From: a bacterium
GTDB taxonomy: Bacteria > Cyanobacteriota > Vampirovibrionia > Obscuribacterales > Obscuribacteraceae
Assembly: GCA_018062085.1 (NCBI GenBank)
Contig: JAGOSY010000014.1
Span: forward strand, 62,001 to 126,000
Length of the DNA: 64,000 nt
Direction: 5' to 3'
The notes under the pieces were generated by a model. That model did no database searches, had not been told where the DNA came from, and worked only from the letters and a program-made list of their open reading frames with translations. The first letter of the stretch is position 1; every line of letters starts with the position of its first letter. The translations under genes were made by a program, and so were the position numbers. Shown one piece after another: positions 30,164-38,647 of this stretch.

Positions 30164-31861
30164 TCAAGGATGAAAAACCCTCATTTCATCAAGTTTGACA
30201 GCGCCTTTCTTTTTAAAGATCTTAAAATCATTTTCTTCGCCGATTTGTTCATAGTTACTTAGGGCCCTTTTGCTAAAGGCCGATTCATCGAGCCACTCAG
30301 TGGTTTGCCCTGACTGAAAAAATACCAGAACGGGGCTTGTGTCTTCTATATCTTTTACGAGCTGATTCATAAATTCATCTAACTGCTTCGGAAACTTCGC
30401 CCACACCCGTGGCAAAGTATCTCGCACAAAGCGAAATGGTCCGAGCATGGTGAGATCGATGTGACGGGTGGCTGATTTGCGCCTTAATTGCAGTATGGTA
30501 GAGGCGTTTGGCTCAGTTGATTCTCCAATGATGGCCACATAGTCGCCGACTTTTGTATATTCAAGAATGGGTTTCGCCAAAGGGGCGAGGTCTTCTACCG
30601 AAGTTGTACCACTGTAACCAATACTGGTTAAATCGAATTGGCTAGCACTGGCTTCTTGCTTGAAGTCTTTCCAGCAGCTGTCACCCATCCACGTTGCTAG
30701 GGCTGCTAGGGCTATGGCTCCTGCTATCCAGTTTTTACCCACTAGATTTTTTGAAAGCGAAACAATTGGTTTAGGTAGTTTGCAATTGCCTATAGCTGCG
30801 ACGATTTGATCTCTAATGGTCTTGTAAAGCACTATTAGTGTCATGTTTTGCAAGATAAAAGTAGATTGATTGAGCGGGAACAGGTGTAGGGGAAAGCCCT
30901 TGCCCTGAATGAAATATATAAAGTAACTAGCAAACATCACCACACAAACTGGTGCCAAAAAGGGCTCTAGTCTGACGAAAGCGAAAGTTAGAGCGGCACA
31001 ACAGATGGAGTGAATTAGTACATCTTCTGAGCAGGTAAAGTTGTAGTTGCACAGATACATGGTTGAGCGCTCGAAAAACTTGTAGCCCGAGATTGTCAGC
31101 GGCATGAGCACGTCGAAGTAAGCATGCTGTTCTTCGGCTGATAGCAGTTTGAAGTGCAAAGCATATGCCAGGGCTACTGCTGTTACGGCTGCGATCTCGA
31201 CCTTTATAAATGGGCGAATCTTGTGGTGCTGGATTAGCCAGTAAATCTCTGCCAGTATAGCTGGAGCGAAGAAGTAAGGCTTTAGGCACATGCCGCAACC
31301 AGCGATCGTTCCTACTACTATGGCCAGCCACGGACGCACAGAGATTTGCTGCCAGCGCAGATAGCGCAGCAGGAAGAAGGGCCAATAGGTAAGCATAAAT
31401 ATGTGCTCGCGCTGGCCCCATTCAAAGAGAAAGCGTAATCGATTTGTGGTAAGAGTAAATTCGTAGATTGCTATGCTAAGCGTAAACGTATTGATTAATA
31501 GCCAGTTTAGCTGCTCTTTTGCTTTTGCCATTAGAACATAGAGCAGGCTGACACAATAGACGCTCAGACCCCAGATGAACAGGGAAAACGCTAAGGGCGC
31601 AGGAATATCGAACATTGCTGATGCAAGTGATGGTATCAAGCTGATGTAGCAGATCAGTGGCGGATTTAGGTCAATAATATCAACGTAGAGAGTCTTGCCG
31701 TGCCATAGCATATCAGCCATAATCATGTATTTGGCTTGGTCAAAGCCAATTCGCATAGGATGAATTGAAATAACAAATAGCACTGCTAGTAGTGCAACGC
31801 TGGTGAGAATCGGTGCGAATGCCTGATCGATTTTTAGTCGTTTCTTTTCGCCGCTTGCCAT
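30164..31861 (-). CDS. GT-C-like polytopic membrane protein, second of a tandem pair
   Basis: The protein has 565 residues with about ten membrane helices and a C-terminal soluble domain. The first loop has YVDIIDLNPP, the kind of acidic/NPP motif seen in ArnT/PMT/RgtA-type glycosyltransferases that use lipid-linked sugars, and a later GQREH motif. The neighbouring upstream gene has the same pattern, so the two are paralogues. The ATG at 31861 overlaps the upstream TAA (TAATG), with GAGGGAAG as SD, which indicates translational coupling. The sugar and acceptor are unknown. Confidence 0.65.
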   Translation of the reverse strand: MASGEKKRLKIDQAFAPILTSVALLAVLFVISIHPMRIGFDQAKYMIMADMLWHGKTLYVDIIDLNPPLICYISLIPSLASAMFDIPAPLAFSLFIWGLSVYCVSLLYVLMAKAKEQLNWLLINTFTLSIAIYEFTLTTNRLRFLFEWGQREHIFMLTYWPFFLLRYLRWQQISVRPWLAIVVGTIAGCGMCLKPYFFAPAILAEIYWLIQHHKIRPFIKVEIAAVTAVALAYALHFKLLSAEEQHAYFDVLMPLTISGYKFFERSTMYLCNYNFTCSEDVLIHSICCAALTFAFVRLEPFLAPVCVVMFASYFIYFIQGKGFPLHLFPLNQSTFILQNMTLIVLYKTIRDQIVAAIGNCKLPKPIVSLSKNLVGKNWIAGAIALAALATWMGDSCWKDFKQEASASQFDLTSIGYSGTTSVEDLAPLAKPILEYTKVGDYVAIIGESTEPNASTILQLRRKSATRHIDLTMLGPFRFVRDTLPRVWAKFPKQLDEFMNQLVKDIEDTSPVLVFFQSGQTTEWLDESAFSKRALSNYEQIGEENDFKIFKKKGAVKLDEMRVFHP

Positions 31862-33516
31862 TAGTCTTCCCTCATCCAGATGGTGAAGCTGTACCAACAG
31901 CCGCTGGTGAAGGCGGGTTCAATTTTCTGCAGTATTATCTGGTTCGCCTCGCCCATGGGTTTGTAATTTTTAACGAGTGCGTGGTTAATTGATTCGTGCT
32001 TTCGCAAAAAGTCTTCAGTGCGTCCTTGCTGGATAAACATCAGCTTAGGAACCCGCTCTTCGATTAGCTTGGCCAACTCAATATCGACATAGGTTTTGTC
32101 GAAGGTTTGCATTGGGCTGTTTACTAGTTCTGGAGGTAGTTCTGGGTCTGTTATCTGTGTATCAGCTAGAAGTCTGATGGGATATCCCCAGAGAAAAGGT
32201 GGGCAGGGGCGGCGACCGCTCAGTAAGGTGAGTGGGTAGGCGGGGCCGACTGTGTCGTTCAAGAACATTACGCGGTCACCAGGCTTGCTGTATTTGTTGA
32301 GCCAGACAGAAAATTCGCTTGGTTGGCCAGCCGCCACCGGATCTAACTTTGTTACCACTGGCTTGAGGTAGTTGGCTCTGGTGAAAGCCCAGGATGCCCA
32401 ACTGCCAATAGCGGCAAAGATAAGCAACAGGGCTAGTATTGATAAAGAGCGCTGCAGGCGGGAGTGTAAGCGGCGAGAGATGCCGCGGGCCGCAATTGCC
32501 ATGAATATGCTGGAATTTAGTAGCAGTGGCGCAGCAAGTAAGACGATTTGGGCTGTAGCCCCTCGTTTGTCTGTAATGAACAGGATAAAGCCAAGCAGTG
32601 ACAGTATAGACATAGGGTAGAAAAGGGAGGTCTCCTTTCTCAGCGCCAATGAGCCTGTGTAGACGAGTGCAGCTGCATACAGTAAATGGCGCAAATCGGG
32701 CGAGCAGTCTAGGTATTTGGCATGGTCGTCCATAGGAAAAGCGAAGTTGCAGAACCAAAGCGGTACTATCAGGTTGCAAAATACTTTGCCAGAGGCCTGA
32801 TGCAGAATTAGATAAATTGGAATTGCGCTCAAGCCAAGTAAGCAGGCGGCAATCTCTGGGGTTCTTAGTCGAGCAAATTTATTATTTTGCAAGACGAAGG
32901 CAAATTCTAGAATAAATGGAATTAAAAGATATTGTAGGTTTAGCCAGAAGCTAAACCCGGCTGCCAGACCTGCTGCTAAGCAAAGCGATCGCGGAAGTAC
33001 AACATCTTTACGGCTCGCCCTTAGCCATCTGGTCAAAATGTATGGCAGAGCCAATACTGTAAGCAGATGTTCACGTTCACCAAATTGAAAGATGAACAAG
33101 TTATTGATTGCTGCACAGGCAATGGCGAAGCAACCTACGGCGAAGTGATTGTCGCCTAGCTCAGATTTGTAAATTAGATAAGTGCTGGTTGCCACCGAGG
33201 CCAAGGTCAGGCAAAAACCGCAAATTAAGGTCGTTAGTGCAATATCAAAGTTGCAGATGACATTGATAAAGGCCGGAATAGTGCATAAGAGCATCATGGC
33301 CGGGGGATCGGCGTCTATGAAATCGCGATAGGGCATTTGGCCAGACATAAGCAGCTTGGCCATCTCCAGCCGCAGAGCTGCTTCTGGCGCAATTGCGTAT
33401 GGGTGGTTGATAAACAGCACTAACACGCAAGTGAGGCAGATCAGGGCTATGCTCAATAAAACCTTAAGTTCTACTGATAGCCGGCGGATTTCTAACATCT
33501 TGATGGAGAGGGACAA
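31861..33516 (-). CDS. GT-C-like polytopic membrane protein, first of a tandem pair
   Basis: The protein has 551 residues with about ten membrane helices. The first periplasmic loop has YRDFIDADPPAMM, and FGEREHLLTVLALP follows. The C-terminal soluble part (VPKLMFIQQGRTEDFLRKH...NYKPMGEANQIILQK) aligns by eye with the partner (PVLVFFQSGQTTEWLDESA...NYEQIGEENDFKIFKK). The start is TTG at 33516 with AGG eight bases upstream; ATG at 33498 lacks an SD. A glycosyltransferase role is inferred from the topology and motif only. Confidence 0.65.
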   Translation of the reverse strand: MSLSIKMLEIRRLSVELKVLLSIALICLTCVLVLFINHPYAIAPEAALRLEMAKLLMSGQMPYRDFIDADPPAMMLLCTIPAFINVICNFDIALTTLICGFCLTLASVATSTYLIYKSELGDNHFAVGCFAIACAAINNLFIFQFGEREHLLTVLALPYILTRWLRASRKDVVLPRSLCLAAGLAAGFSFWLNLQYLLIPFILEFAFVLQNNKFARLRTPEIAACLLGLSAIPIYLILHQASGKVFCNLIVPLWFCNFAFPMDDHAKYLDCSPDLRHLLYAAALVYTGSLALRKETSLFYPMSILSLLGFILFITDKRGATAQIVLLAAPLLLNSSIFMAIAARGISRRLHSRLQRSLSILALLLIFAAIGSWASWAFTRANYLKPVVTKLDPVAAGQPSEFSVWLNKYSKPGDRVMFLNDTVGPAYPLTLLSGRRPCPPFLWGYPIRLLADTQITDPELPPELVNSPMQTFDKTYVDIELAKLIEERVPKLMFIQQGRTEDFLRKHESINHALVKNYKPMGEANQIILQKIEPAFTSGCWYSFTIWMRED

Positions 33517-33583
33517 GTCAAAACCTGTTAAAAATGCTCTGAGTGTATCATTGTGAGTGTTCTCAAAGGTCTATAATTGGTAG

Positions 33584-34084
33584 ATGTTCTGCCCTTTTTG
33601 TAATCATCGCGAGAGCCGAGTGCTCGAATCCCGTCTAACAACCGAGAATTCGGTTAGGCGAAGGCGAGAATGCGAGGGTTGCGGCAAGCGCTTCACTACA
33701 TACGAAAAGCTTGAGACAGTTCAATTTCTTGTGGTCAAGCGCTCGGGTATTCGTGAACCTTATATTAGAGATAAGCTCCGAGCCGGTATTAGTCGCGCTT
33801 GTGCCAAAACCACTGTAACTGCCGAGCAGATAGATGATCTGGTTGATTCGGTGGAAAATGAATTGCTGGCGTCCGGACGCAGAGAAGTCGCTGCCTCAAT
33901 GTTGGGCGAGATTGGTTTGCGGCTTTTGAGTAACCTTGATCAAGTGGCTTATGTCCGATTCGCGTCTGTATATAGGCAGTTCCGCTCGATTGAAGACTTT
34001 ATCGCCGAACTTAATTTGCTGCGCGCTGAGGGCGCGGCACCATCTGTGGTGCTTCATGGCGCTAAGGGCGATAAAGAACGATAA
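33584..34084 (+). CDS. nrdR: Transcriptional repressor NrdR
   Basis: NrdR is the zinc-ribbon/ATP-cone regulator of ribonucleotide reductase genes. C3, C6, C30 and C33 form the zinc ribbon, followed by RFTTYEKLE. The ATP-cone spans about residues 48-140 (VVKRSGIREPYIRDKLRAGISRAC). It has 166 residues. No nrd gene is in this window, so its targets lie elsewhere. It is divergent from the GT-C pair and upstream of rplS. Confidence 0.96.
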   Translation: MFCPFCNHRESRVLESRLTTENSVRRRRECEGCGKRFTTYEKLETVQFLVVKRSGIREPYIRDKLRAGISRACAKTTVTAEQIDDLVDSVENELLASGRREVAASMLGEIGLRLLSNLDQVAYVRFASVYRQFRSIEDFIAELNLLRAEGAAPSVVLHGAKGDKER

Positions 34085-34248
34085 AGTTTGATATGGACCA
34101 TAAATTGTTTAGATTAGATGAAAGATCTCCAATCTCGCTTAATGCTTGTTTGCGCTTGCCCCACAGGCCAGAGATGACCGTGTTACAATCGCGGACCGCT
34201 TGTATATATATAAACCTTCGAAGAACCAATTAGTGAACTGGCAGAATT

Positions 34249-34668
34249 ATGAATAGCATTATAAAAGAGATTGAAGCCCCACTCCTGAAGTCGAACCTTC
34301 CCAAGTTTGATGTTGGCGACACCGTTAAAGTGTTTGTCAAAATCAAAGAGGGCGGCAAAGAACGTACTCAAGGTTATGAAGGCGTTGTAATCAAGCACTC
34401 CGGTCACGGAGTCGGTGAAACCTTCACCGTTCGTCGCGTTTTCCAAGGTATTGGCATTGAGAGAGTATTTCTCGTTCATAGCCCACGCGTCGAGAAAATC
34501 ACAGTATTGCGCCGTGGCGACGTTCGTCGCGCCAAGTTGTACTACTTGAGACAGCGTACCGGCAAAGCTACTCGTATTAAAGAGAAGCTCGGCGGTAAGA
34601 AAGTTGTTGCTCAGGTTCAGGCAGCTTCTCCTGCTCCTGCTTCAGCAACAGAACCTGTTCAAAGCTAG
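34249..34668 (+). CDS. rplS: Ribosomal protein bL19
   Basis: This large-subunit protein lies at the 30S/50S interface. It has [50 protein letters not shown] and [26 protein letters not shown], all family hallmarks. A Pro/Ala tail of about 20 residues extends the usual length to 139. It is followed after 2 bp by rbgA and then rnhB, the gene order known from Firmicutes. Confidence 0.98.
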   Translation: MNSIIKEIEAPLLKSNLPKFDVGDTVKVFVKIKEGGKERTQGYEGVVIKHSGHGVGETFTVRRVFQGIGIERVFLVHSPRVEKITVLRRGDVRRAKLYYLRQRTGKATRIKEKLGGKKVVAQVQAASPAPASATEPVQS

Positions 34669-34670
34669 AG

Positions 34671-35756
34671 TTGAGCATCAAGAAAGCCTCTTCCAGATCC
34701 GCTCGCTCCTTTGGGAGTGGCGGAAATCGTAGTAGTGGTAAATCTAGTGCTGGACGCGATGCCAAGAAAGTGACTGGCAAGAATTCAGACCTTGCCGCCA
34801 AAGCCGCCCAATCGGCCCGCTCTTCGGGTGTTGGGCGGCGTCCGTCTAAGTACACAAGTGCTGTAAACAGTGCTGCACCTGCTACAGCTGTGCCAGCTGG
34901 TCAGCCGACGAAAATAATTAAAAAGCCCAAGGTCGCTAGCACTCCGTTCCAACGCTTGACTGAGATCGTCAAGTGGGTTGATTTGGTAATTGAGGTACTT
35001 GACGGTCGGCTGCCTGAGACCACGCGACACCCGGCTTCCCGAGATATTTTCGGCAATAAGCCAAGAGTTTTGATCTATTCGAAATCAGATTTGAGTGATG
35101 GCGACAAGCTCAGGGCTTTTGTCAAAGTAGCTAGCGAGCAAGAGCACAAGGGCCCGCCGGAGAAGCGCTTGATACTGAATTTGAAGTCAATGGCTCACAA
35201 AAACACTTTTATCGAAGCGGCCCTGGCTGTAACTGCCGAAAAACGTGCAGCCTTAGCCAAAAAAGGTCTTTTAGAAAGGCCGATGAGAGCTTGTGTTGTC
35301 GGTATTCCTAACGTCGGCAAGTCATCTTTGATCAACTGGTTTGTTGGCCGGAAAAAGGCCAAGACAGGAGATTCTCCGGGTGTGACACGGGGAACCCAAT
35401 GGATTCGTGTTCACCCACAGCTCGAGATGCTCGATACTCCAGGCATTTTGCCCGCTAATTTATTTTCGCCTGAAGAAAGGCAGCGTCTGGCTCTGCTCAA
35501 TTTGCTACCGGCCGAAGGTTACGACAACCTTGAAATAGCAAAATTTGGCTTAATGGTGATGAAAAAGTACTATCCAAATAGGCTTGAGGCTTACTTGCCA
35601 GGCCTTTCGACTTATGAAGATGGACTTGACTACATTGCTGAGAAAAAGCATTATTTAGTTTTCGGCGGGAGGCTCGATCATTACCGTGCTGCTACTATTT
35701 TCTTGCGCGATTTAAGAGCTGGAAAATTGGGCGATGTCACTTTCGATCACCTTTAG
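34671..35756 (+). CDS. rbgA: Ribosome biogenesis GTPase RbgA (YlqF)
   Basis: This circularly permuted GTPase assists 50S maturation. The motif order is G4 (YSKSDL), G1 P-loop GIPNVGKSSLIN, G2 PGVT and G3 DTPG, with a C-terminal domain after that. The G4 motif is SKxD where NKxD is usual. An N-terminal Ser/Lys/Ala-rich extension of about 85 residues precedes the domain and is absent from typical members. The start is TTG, two bases after the rplS stop, so translation is probably coupled. Confidence 0.9.
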   Translation: MSIKKASSRSARSFGSGGNRSSGKSSAGRDAKKVTGKNSDLAAKAAQSARSSGVGRRPSKYTSAVNSAAPATAVPAGQPTKIIKKPKVASTPFQRLTEIVKWVDLVIEVLDGRLPETTRHPASRDIFGNKPRVLIYSKSDLSDGDKLRAFVKVASEQEHKGPPEKRLILNLKSMAHKNTFIEAALAVTAEKRAALAKKGLLERPMRACVVGIPNVGKSSLINWFVGRKKAKTGDSPGVTRGTQWIRVHPQLEMLDTPGILPANLFSPEERQRLALLNLLPAEGYDNLEIAKFGLMVMKKYYPNRLEAYLPGLSTYEDGLDYIAEKKHYLVFGGRLDHYRAATIFLRDLRAGKLGDVTFDHL

Positions 35757-35790
35757 CCGCTAGCTATTAAGTAAGTAAATAAGTAAGTAA

Positions 35791-36540
35791 ATGGTTCAAA
35801 CCAATTTCTCTAAGTTGCTGGCTTTTGACTCTCGTATTTTGAAGCTGGCAAAAAAGAGCAATCCCGACCTTATTGTTGATGGCAAGCCTGGCGCTAAGCG
35901 TCGAAGCTCATCTGAGCAACAGTTAACTCTTTTCAAAAGTGCCACATCAGGCTTAATTGGAGTTGATGAAGTTGGTCGTGGTTGCCTCTCCGGGCCAGTT
36001 GTGGCCGCAGCCGTGATCTTGCCAAGGGTTGCCAAGTCTTCTTTCCTGGCTGAAGAATTGAGTGAGCTGGATGATTCAAAGGCGCTCAGTCAGAAGCAGA
36101 GAGAGCGCTTGGCTGAAGTTTTGCGAGCCAATTGTCTTTTCGCCATTGCCGAGGCAACGCCTGCTGAAATTGATCAGATCAATATTTTGCAGGCCAGTTT
36201 ACTCGCCATGAGACGCGCCGTCGATAATCTTTTATCGCAAATTGAAAATAGTCCAGCCCAACTGCTGGTGCTTGTTGATGGCAATCAGAAAGTTAAGGGA
36301 TTAACCCTTGAGCAGATTACTGTAATTCAGGGTGATAGCCATTCAGCTTCCATTGCGGCTGCCTCGGTTATCGCCAAAGTTTATCGCGATGGCTTGATGC
36401 TTGAACTATCAAAAAAGCACCCGGTCTATAGCTGGCACAGCAATAAAGGCTATGGCTCAAAAGCCCATCGCGCAGCTATTGCAGAGCATGGGGTGACGAA
36501 ATGGCACCGCCTCAGTTTTCGTTTATTCGACTCTGAGTGA
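35791..36540 (+). CDS. rnhB: Ribonuclease HII
   Basis: RNase HII nicks RNA-DNA hybrids at ribonucleotides. The catalytic acidic residues are D59 and E60 in GVDEVGRGCLSGPVVAAAV, an Asp in LVDGN, and an Asp in GDSHSASIAAASVIAKVYRD. The conserved YGSKAHRAAI is near the end. About 50 N-terminal residues are extra. The ATG is preceded by a short AAGT tandem repeat (about 35770-35790) and no clear SD. It is third in rplS-rbgA-rnhB. Confidence 0.95.
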   Translation: MVQTNFSKLLAFDSRILKLAKKSNPDLIVDGKPGAKRRSSSEQQLTLFKSATSGLIGVDEVGRGCLSGPVVAAAVILPRVAKSSFLAEELSELDDSKALSQKQRERLAEVLRANCLFAIAEATPAEIDQINILQASLLAMRRAVDNLLSQIENSPAQLLVLVDGNQKVKGLTLEQITVIQGDSHSASIAAASVIAKVYRDGLMLELSKKHPVYSWHSNKGYGSKAHRAAIAEHGVTKWHRLSFRLFDSE

Positions 36541-36555
36541 ATTTTTTGATTTGTT

Positions 36556-37311
36556 TTAGCGAGTTCTAGCAGGCAGATTTGGTGTGCCGCCGTCGGGCCC
36601 GATGTTCTCGAATTTTTTGATTTTCTGTTCTGTTTTGCCGCCGCCATCGAGCATTTGAGTCTTAGACAGTTGATCAACAATGTAGTCGACACCGCGCCAT
36701 GAAATCATGAACATGCGGTCGCCCATTTCGATCAAATTGGTTTCACGCAAGTACCAAAGGGCAAATTCAACTTCAGCAACGTTGTCAATCGAAAGAATGT
36801 CCATCATCATTTTGGCTGTGGCGCCGCCAGTTTGTGGACGTTTTTTGCGCTGGCCAAGAAGAATTTGCAGAATGGCCAAGCGCAGTTCTATTTCATTCCA
36901 GGAAAGACCAGTTTTGGGAATCTTCGGCAATGAGTCTTTGCCGAACTGCGAAGGTGCGCCACTTGGGCCGCCTCCCTGAGCACTAGGAGCTGCAGCTTTG
37001 ACTTCTTTGGCGCCAAGCGACATATCATAAGCTGCACGCTTGCCTTCATCTGAAAGAGTACGCCAGGCTTCTGTGATAATTCTGAATTTTTCAGCATCAC
37101 CTGACTCACCATTGTCGGGGTGATACATGGCTGCTAAGAATCGGTAGGCATAACGAATAATCGTTGGGTGGGCGTCTCTGTCTACTTGCAAGAGTTCGTA
37201 GTAGCTGATCTCTTTGAAGTTTTTACCGACTGGGCCGCCAGAATTTGCCTGGTTTTGATTGTTGCCGCCGCCTTGATTTGGGTTTGGGGCGGGAGGTGGT
37301 TGCCACGACAT
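36556..37311 (-). CDS. J-domain protein with winged-helix-like C-terminal region
   Basis: A Pro/Asn/Gln/Gly-rich N-terminal stretch (about 1-28) precedes a J domain (about 35-100, YYELLQVDRDAHPTIIRYAYRF, HPD in MYHPDNGE, WRTLSDEGKRAAYD). A C-terminal region (about 130-230) follows with helices and FALWYLRETNLIEMGDRMFMISWRGVDYI, which looks like a winged helix. It starts 3 bp after the acyl-CoA dehydrogenase stop and is probably in its operon, although a functional link is not obvious. Confidence 0.75.
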   Translation of the reverse strand: MSWQPPPAPNPNQGGGNNQNQANSGGPVGKNFKEISYYELLQVDRDAHPTIIRYAYRFLAAMYHPDNGESGDAEKFRIITEAWRTLSDEGKRAAYDMSLGAKEVKAAAPSAQGGGPSGAPSQFGKDSLPKIPKTGLSWNEIELRLAILQILLGQRKKRPQTGGATAKMMMDILSIDNVAEVEFALWYLRETNLIEMGDRMFMISWRGVDYIVDQLSKTQMLDGGGKTEQKIKKFENIGPDGGTPNLPARTR

Positions 37312-37314
37312 GAT

Positions 37315-38493
37315 TTATAGTCCTTTCAATACGTTTTGAGCGATGACCAGACGTTGAATTTCTGATGTACCTTCATAAATTTCGGTGATTTTAGCGTCAC
37401 GCATATAACGTTCCACTGGGTAGTCAGTAACGAAACCGTATCCGCCGAAAATTTGTACACATTTTACAGTACTTCTCATTGCCACTTCGGAGGCAAAGAG
37501 CTTAGCTTGCGCAGCGAGTTTGGTGAATTTGTCACCGCGATCTTGCGCGACGCAGGCATTGTAAGTTAGTAGTCGAGCGGCATCGATTTCGGTTTGCATT
37601 TCGGCAAACATAAATTGAATAGCTTGAAACTGATTGATAGTTTTATTGAAGGCAACGCGCTCTTTGCTGTATTTGAAAGCGTGGTCCCAGGCTCCTTGAG
37701 CAATACCGACTGCTTGAGAGGCGATGCCAATTCTGCCACCATCTAGGGTGACCATAGATACCTTAAAGCCATCCCCTTCGCCGCCCAGCATATTGGCCAC
37801 TGGTACTGGGGTGTCTTCGAAATTGATTTGGCAAGTGGAGGAGCCTTTGATGCCGAGCTTGTCTTCGAGCTTACCGAAGGTGAAACCCGGTGAACCTTTT
37901 TCGACGATTAGCGCCACAAGGCCTTTATGCTTAAGAGCCTGGTCTGTTTGAGCAATAACGAGGTAGTAGTCGGCTTCTACTCCGTTTGTAATCCAGTTCT
38001 TCGAGCCGTTTAAAATAAACTGATCGCCTTTGCGAACAGCCATGCATTTAGCGGCTGCGGAGTCTGAACCTGAATCTGGTTCAGACAGTGCAAAGGCACC
38101 CATCTTTTTACCTTGACACATGGGTGGCAAAAAGCGCTTTTTCTGCTCTTCTGAGCCAAAAATGTAAATAGGTGTGGCACACAAAGAGACGTGAGCAGAG
38201 TAAAGAACTGATGTGGTGGCGCAGGCGCTGCCCAATTCTTCCACTACTGTGCTGTAAGAAACATGATCCATACCAGCGCCGCCGTACTCTTCAGGAAAAG
38301 GCAGACCGCAAATATCTGATTGAGCCAGAAGATCCCAATTTTCTCGGGGAAAGCGATGATTGCGGTCAACTTCAGCGGCTCGTGGAGCGAATTCAGCTTG
38401 GGCTAGTTCTCTCACCGTTTCTTTGATCAACTGCTGATCTTCAGTTAGTCTAAATCCTAATGGCAAGTCTTTCAGTGTCGTGGCTGTCAACAT
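37315..38493 (-). CDS. Acyl-CoA dehydrogenase
   Basis: This FAD-dependent alpha,beta-dehydrogenase of acyl-CoA esters has 392 residues, the length of short-/branched-chain types. It has ALSEPDSGSD and WITNG in the FAD/substrate region, RVAFNKTINQFQAIQF, QIFGGYGFV, and the catalytic Glu374 in IYEGTSEIQRLVIA. With the 3-hydroxyacyl-CoA dehydrogenase and biotin carboxylase elsewhere in the window it points to fatty- or branched-acid metabolism. Chain-length preference cannot be read from sequence alone. Confidence 0.95.
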   Translation of the reverse strand: MLTATTLKDLPLGFRLTEDQQLIKETVRELAQAEFAPRAAEVDRNHRFPRENWDLLAQSDICGLPFPEEYGGAGMDHVSYSTVVEELGSACATTSVLYSAHVSLCATPIYIFGSEEQKKRFLPPMCQGKKMGAFALSEPDSGSDSAAAKCMAVRKGDQFILNGSKNWITNGVEADYYLVIAQTDQALKHKGLVALIVEKGSPGFTFGKLEDKLGIKGSSTCQINFEDTPVPVANMLGGEGDGFKVSMVTLDGGRIGIASQAVGIAQGAWDHAFKYSKERVAFNKTINQFQAIQFMFAEMQTEIDAARLLTYNACVAQDRGDKFTKLAAQAKLFASEVAMRSTVKCVQIFGGYGFVTDYPVERYMRDAKITEIYEGTSEIQRLVIAQNVLKGL

Positions 38494-38647
38494 TGTTCAC
38501 CTGATAATTTGGTCAAGTCTCAATTTCTACCGTAACTGTTGATCATAGCATCTGAAACTGCCTCTTGAAGCCTCAAGCTCTTGATGATGCGCTAGACTAC
38601 GGTAAAGTAATGAGTTATTAGAATTCACACTGGGCAGGAAACAAATC

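Noticed and set aside
35770..35790. AAGT tandem repeat before rnhB as a phase-variable element
   Set aside because: Only about five imperfect copies lie outside the frame; too short to argue for slippage control.
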